Source: Fragilaria crotonensis
Taxonomy: Eukaryota; Bacillariophyta; Fragilariophyceae; Fragilariales; Fragilariaceae
DNA length: 31,706 nucleotides
Direction of reading: 5' to 3'
NCBI GenBank assembly: GCA_022925895.1
Contig: JAKSYS010000708.1
Span: 1-31,706 of the forward strand
Position 1 is the first letter of the stretch. Each line of letters opens with the position of its first letter. Under the pieces are notes generated by a model, which did not search any database, was not told where the DNA came from, and saw only the letters and a program-made list of their open reading frames with translations. Below, piece by piece: positions 28,737 through 31,706 of this stretch. The position numbers and the translations under genes are program-made.

Positions 28737-31706
28737 TTAGCCACCACAGTTAAAGCAAAGGGGAGTCACTGGATCAACCCCGAGTGTCGGATCGGATGTC
28801 GAGGGACAAGCAGTGGCACCAGAGAACATACCTTCGACCCTCGTGACAGCAGTCATCTTTGAACCCCAACTACAGAGAGACTGATTGAAACCAGATGCCC
28901 CAGCAAACATCCTCAACATAGTTGTAACAGCGCCCACATTCCAATTTCCAATTGGTTGATTGAAGGCAGACGCGCCATTAAACATACGTTGCATATTTGT
29001 AACTACGCCGACATTCCAATTTCCAATAGGTTGATTGAAAGCAGATGCGCCAGAAAACATGGCGAACATGTCAGTAACTGCACCAACCGTCCAATTTCCA
29101 ATGGGTTGATTGAAAGCAGATGCGCCAAGAAACATGCCTTGCATATCTGTGACTGCAGTGACATTCCAATTTCCAATTGGTTGATTGAAAGCAGATGCGC
29201 CAGAAAACATGCCTCGCATTCTTGTAACTCCACCGACATTCCAACTTCCAATGGGTTGATTGAAAGCAGATGCGCCAGTAAACATGCCGCCCATATCTGT
29301 GACTGCGCCGACATTCCAATTTCCAATGGGTTGATCAAAAGTAGATGCGCTGGCAAACATGTTCAACATACTTGTGACTGCACCGACATTCCAATGTCCA
29401 ATGGGTTGATTGAAAGCAGATGCGCTTAGAAACATGCCCACCATATTTGTAACTGCGCCGACATTCCAATTATCAACCGTTTGATTGAAAGCAGATGCGC
29501 CATAAAACATGAGCACCATATCTGCAACTGCGCCGACATTCCAATTCCCTATGGGTTGATTGAAAGCAGATGCGCCAGAAAACATGCCGTTCATATTTGT
29601 AACTGCACCGACATTCCAATTTCCAATAGGTTGATTGAAAGCCGATGCGCTTTGAAACATGCCTCGCATGTTTGTAACTGCGCTGACATTCCAATTTCCA
29701 ATGGGTTGATTGAAAGCAGATGCGCCAGCAAACATAGAAACCGTGTAAAGTACCGAGCCAACATTCCAATTTCCAATGCTTTGATTGAAAGCAGATGCGC
29801 CTTGAAACATGCTGATCATATCTGCAACTACGCCGACATTCCAATTTCCAATGGGTTGATTGAAAGCAGATGCGTCAAGAAACATGCCATACATAATTGT
29901 AACTGCACTGACATTCCAAATCCCAATGGGTTGATTGAAAGCAGATGCGCCGGCAAACATAAAACCCGTGTTATGTACCGAGCCAACGTTCCAATTTCCA
30001 ATAGGTTGATTGAAAGCCGATGCGTCAGAAAACATGAATTGCATATTTGTAACTGAGCTGACATTCCAATTTCCAATGGGTTGATTGAAAGCTGATGCGC
30101 CGACAAACATGCCCAACATATTTGTAACTGCACCGACATTCCAATTTCCTATGGGTTGATTAAAAGCAGAGGCGTCACGAAACATGAATCGCATCGTCGT
30201 TACATGGGTTACATCCCAATTTCCAATGCTTTGATTGAAAGCAGTTGCGCCAGCGAACATGTGATCCATCGTCTCAACATATGAGACATCCCAACAGCTG
30301 ATGTCTTCGTTGAAAGTATTCTCCGGGCAATCATCCTGACAATCAATGTAAAAAAGAGGAGAAAAGTCGGTGACATAATCAGAAAAGCAGCAATCATTGA
30401 TATCAATAAAGTTGCCAGCAGCCACAGCGGCACGGACATCTGCATCGGTGGCAAAAATCTTGGTGCACTTTTTGCCACATGCATTAGTTTGCACCGCAAG
30501 GCTCGGTGCTTTACTCGGTGCGTTACTCGGTGCGTTACTCGGTGCGTTACTCGGTGCGTTACTCGGTGCGTTACTCGGTGCTTTACTCGGTGCTTTACTC
30601 GGTGCTTTACTCGGTGCTTTACTCGGTGCAAGGCTCGGTGCAAGGCTCGGTGCAAGGCTCGGTGCAAGGCTCGGTGCCTTACTCGGTGCGTTACTCGGTG
30701 AGTTACTCGGTGCGTTACTCGGTGCAAGGCTCGGCGTCGAACTTGGAGCAGATACCGGTGCTCCCGTGGGAACAGAAGTAGGTGCTCCCGTGGGAACAGG
30801 AGTAGGTGTTCCCGTGGGAATAGTGGTCGGTGTTCCCGTAGGAACAGAAGTAGGTGTTCCCGTGGGAATAGTGGTAGGTGTTCCAGTGGGAATAGTGGTA
30901 GGTGTTCCCGTGGGAATCGTGGTAGGTGTTCCCGTGGGAATAGTGGTCGGTGTTCCCGTGGGAACAGAAGTAGGTGTTCCCGTGGGAATAGTGGTAGGTG
31001 TTCAGTGGGAATAGTGGTAGGTGTTCCCGTGGGAATCGTGGTAGGTTCCCGTGGGAGCAGTGGTCAGTGTTCCCGTGAACAGAGTAGGTGTTTCCGTGGG
31101 AATTGTGGTAGGTGTTCCAGTGGGAATAGTGGTCGGTGTTCCCGTGGGAATTGTGGTCGGTGTTCCCGTGGGAACAGAAGTTGGTGTTTCCGTGGGAATA
31201 GTGGTAGGTGTTCCAGTGGGAATAGTGGTCGGTGTTCCCGTGGGAATAGTGGTCGGTGTTCCCGTGGGAATAGTGGTCGGTGTTCCCGTGGGAACAGAAG
31301 TAGGTGTTCCCGTGGGAATAGTGGTCGGTGTTCCCGTGGGAATAGTGGTAGGTGTTCCCGAGGGAATAGTGGTAGGTGTTCCCGTGGGAATAGTGGTAGG
31401 TGTTCCCGTGGGAACAGAAGTAGGTGTCCCCGATGGAGTCGACGTAGGCCCCTTAGTCGGAGAAGAGGTAGGCTTCTTGGTCGGAGAAGAGGTTGGCTTC
31501 TTGGTCGGAGAAAAGGTTGGCTTCTTGGTCGGAGGAGACACAGGTTTCTTGGTCGGAGAAGACACAGGTTTCTTGGTCGGAGAAGACACAGGTTGCTTGG
31601 TCGGAGAAGACGCGGGCTTCATGGTCGGAGAAGAAGCGGGTTTCTTGGAAGAGCGCTGTCCCTTCCCTCTAGTATACCCATTCAAGGAACGAAGTTCCGT
31701 AGTAGT
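28737..31706 (-). CDS. BspA-like repeat protein with Pro/Thr/Ser-rich stalk (5' end outside window)
   Basis: Reading from the right edge: a basic start (RGKGQRSSKK), then KPTSSPTK-type 8-residue repeats, then PTGTPTTI-type 8-residue repeats, then PSNA/PSKA/PSLA 4-residue repeats. A Cys-containing domain follows (NACGKKCTKIFATDADVRAA...CCFSD...DCQDDCPE). The C-terminal half is about 19 copies of a 25-residue unit, MFxGASAFNQPIGNWNVGAVTNM, the DUF285/BspA-like pattern, ending TACPS...CFNCGG at 28737. The stalk looks like a heavily O-glycosylated spacer and the repeats like a surface-exposed, ligand- or adhesion-type solenoid (inference from family). The frame is open to the window edge, so start and any signal peptide are not seen. 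Small indels at 31003-31072 shift the frame over about 43 nt and create one stop, but the frame is the same on both sides. Confidence 0.85.
28890..30290 (-). repeat. 75-bp tandem repeats encoding DUF285 units
   Basis: About 19 copies with 75-bp period. The + strand consensus core is CAATTTCCAATGGGTTGATT followed by GAAAGCAGATGCGCCA and AACAT; the most variable positions lie between the AACAT and the next ACATTCCAA. Copies are conserved at the DNA level, suggesting recent expansion or gene conversion. Confidence 0.95.
30499..30735 (-). repeat. 12-bp tandem repeats (PSxA tetrapeptides)
   Basis: About 20 copies of GGTGCGTTACTC and variants (GGTGCTTTACTC, GGTGCAAGGCTC) in blocks of like copies: K, N and L variants are clustered, which implies local duplication of blocks. 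Confidence 0.95.
30740..31435 (-). repeat. 24-bp tandem repeats (PTGTPTTI / PTGTPTSV octapeptides)
   Basis: About 29 copies of GGTGTTCCCGTGGGAATAGTGGT(A/C); a minority type carries GGAACAGAAGT instead. Irregular copies lie at 31000-31090. Confidence 0.95.
31440..31640 (-). repeat. 24-bp tandem repeats (KKPTSSPT octapeptides)
   Basis: About eight copies of TTCTTGGTCGGAGAAGAGGTTGGC-type units, coding lysine-containing PT-rich octapeptides at the visible start of the stalk. Confidence 0.9.

Noticed and set aside
28956-30056. + strand frames with repeated SNGLIESRCA..KH and several - strand alternative frames with repeated cysteines
   Set aside because: They are shadows of the 75-bp DUF285 repeats; the 25-residue MF..ASAFNQPIGNWNV frame is the known family and ends in a proper C terminus.
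30397-31014. A + strand open frame of 205 codons rich in GALL and GVPVGIVV repeats
   Set aside because: It is the antisense of the 12-bp and 24-bp stalk repeats. Periods divisible by three keep all frames open; the - strand frame joins meaningful domains and the + one does not.
28890-31640. Regular repeat arrays as a possible CRISPR
   Set aside because: Repeats are contiguous coding units without unique spacers of constant length, in eukaryotic-type DNA.

Overview
The window looks like nuclear DNA of a diatom. I infer this from the Copia elements, which resemble the CoDi-type families of diatoms, and from a secreted-type protein that joins Pro/Thr/Ser-rich stalks to 25-residue BspA-like (DUF285) repeats. 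Another stramenopile or alga cannot be excluded. There are no bacterial operons, rRNA genes, complete tRNA genes or CRISPR arrays. Most of the window is retrotransposon.

Layout. (A) 1 to about 4120, + strand: a fossil Copia polyprotein. It has no long frame, but protease, integrase, reverse transcriptase (RT) and RNase H blocks can be read in order across all three frames. It is strongly CpG-depleted. A block of short diverged repeats follows (4139-4420). (B) 4560-17923, + strand: a Copia element with 310-bp LTRs and a 6-bp target duplication. (C) 6690-13927, - strand: a second Copia element nested inside the protease region of B, with LTRs of about 413 bp and a perfect 5-bp duplication. (D) 19841-26484, - strand: a third Copia element with 177-bp LTRs. 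It splits a host gene: a signal-peptide-like 5' part lies at 26489-26612, and the 3' part at 19567-19840 ends like a BspA-type protein. A, B, C and D all read protease, integrase, RT, RNase H, the Copia order. They represent at least three lineages, separated by protease motif, nucleocapsid type and primer site.

Host DNA is confined to a few islands. 17930-19195 holds no recognisable gene. 19196-19675 is a diverged duplicate of 28305-28836. 26792-27765 holds a frameshifted + strand gene that looks like a diatom FkbM/SAM-methyltransferase-type protein. 28737 to the right edge is a large BspA-like surface-protein gene on the - strand, cut by the window end.

Inferred order of events: A decayed, probably under cytosine methylation; B inserted next to it; C inserted into B; D inserted independently into a BspA-like paralogue. 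The LTR pairs of B, C and D are nearly identical, so these insertions are young, yet their coding regions carry many single-base frameshifts. The two C LTRs differ only by four single-base indels and by no substitution. Residual sequencing indels are therefore a serious alternative to genuine decay, and intactness should not be judged from this sequence alone.
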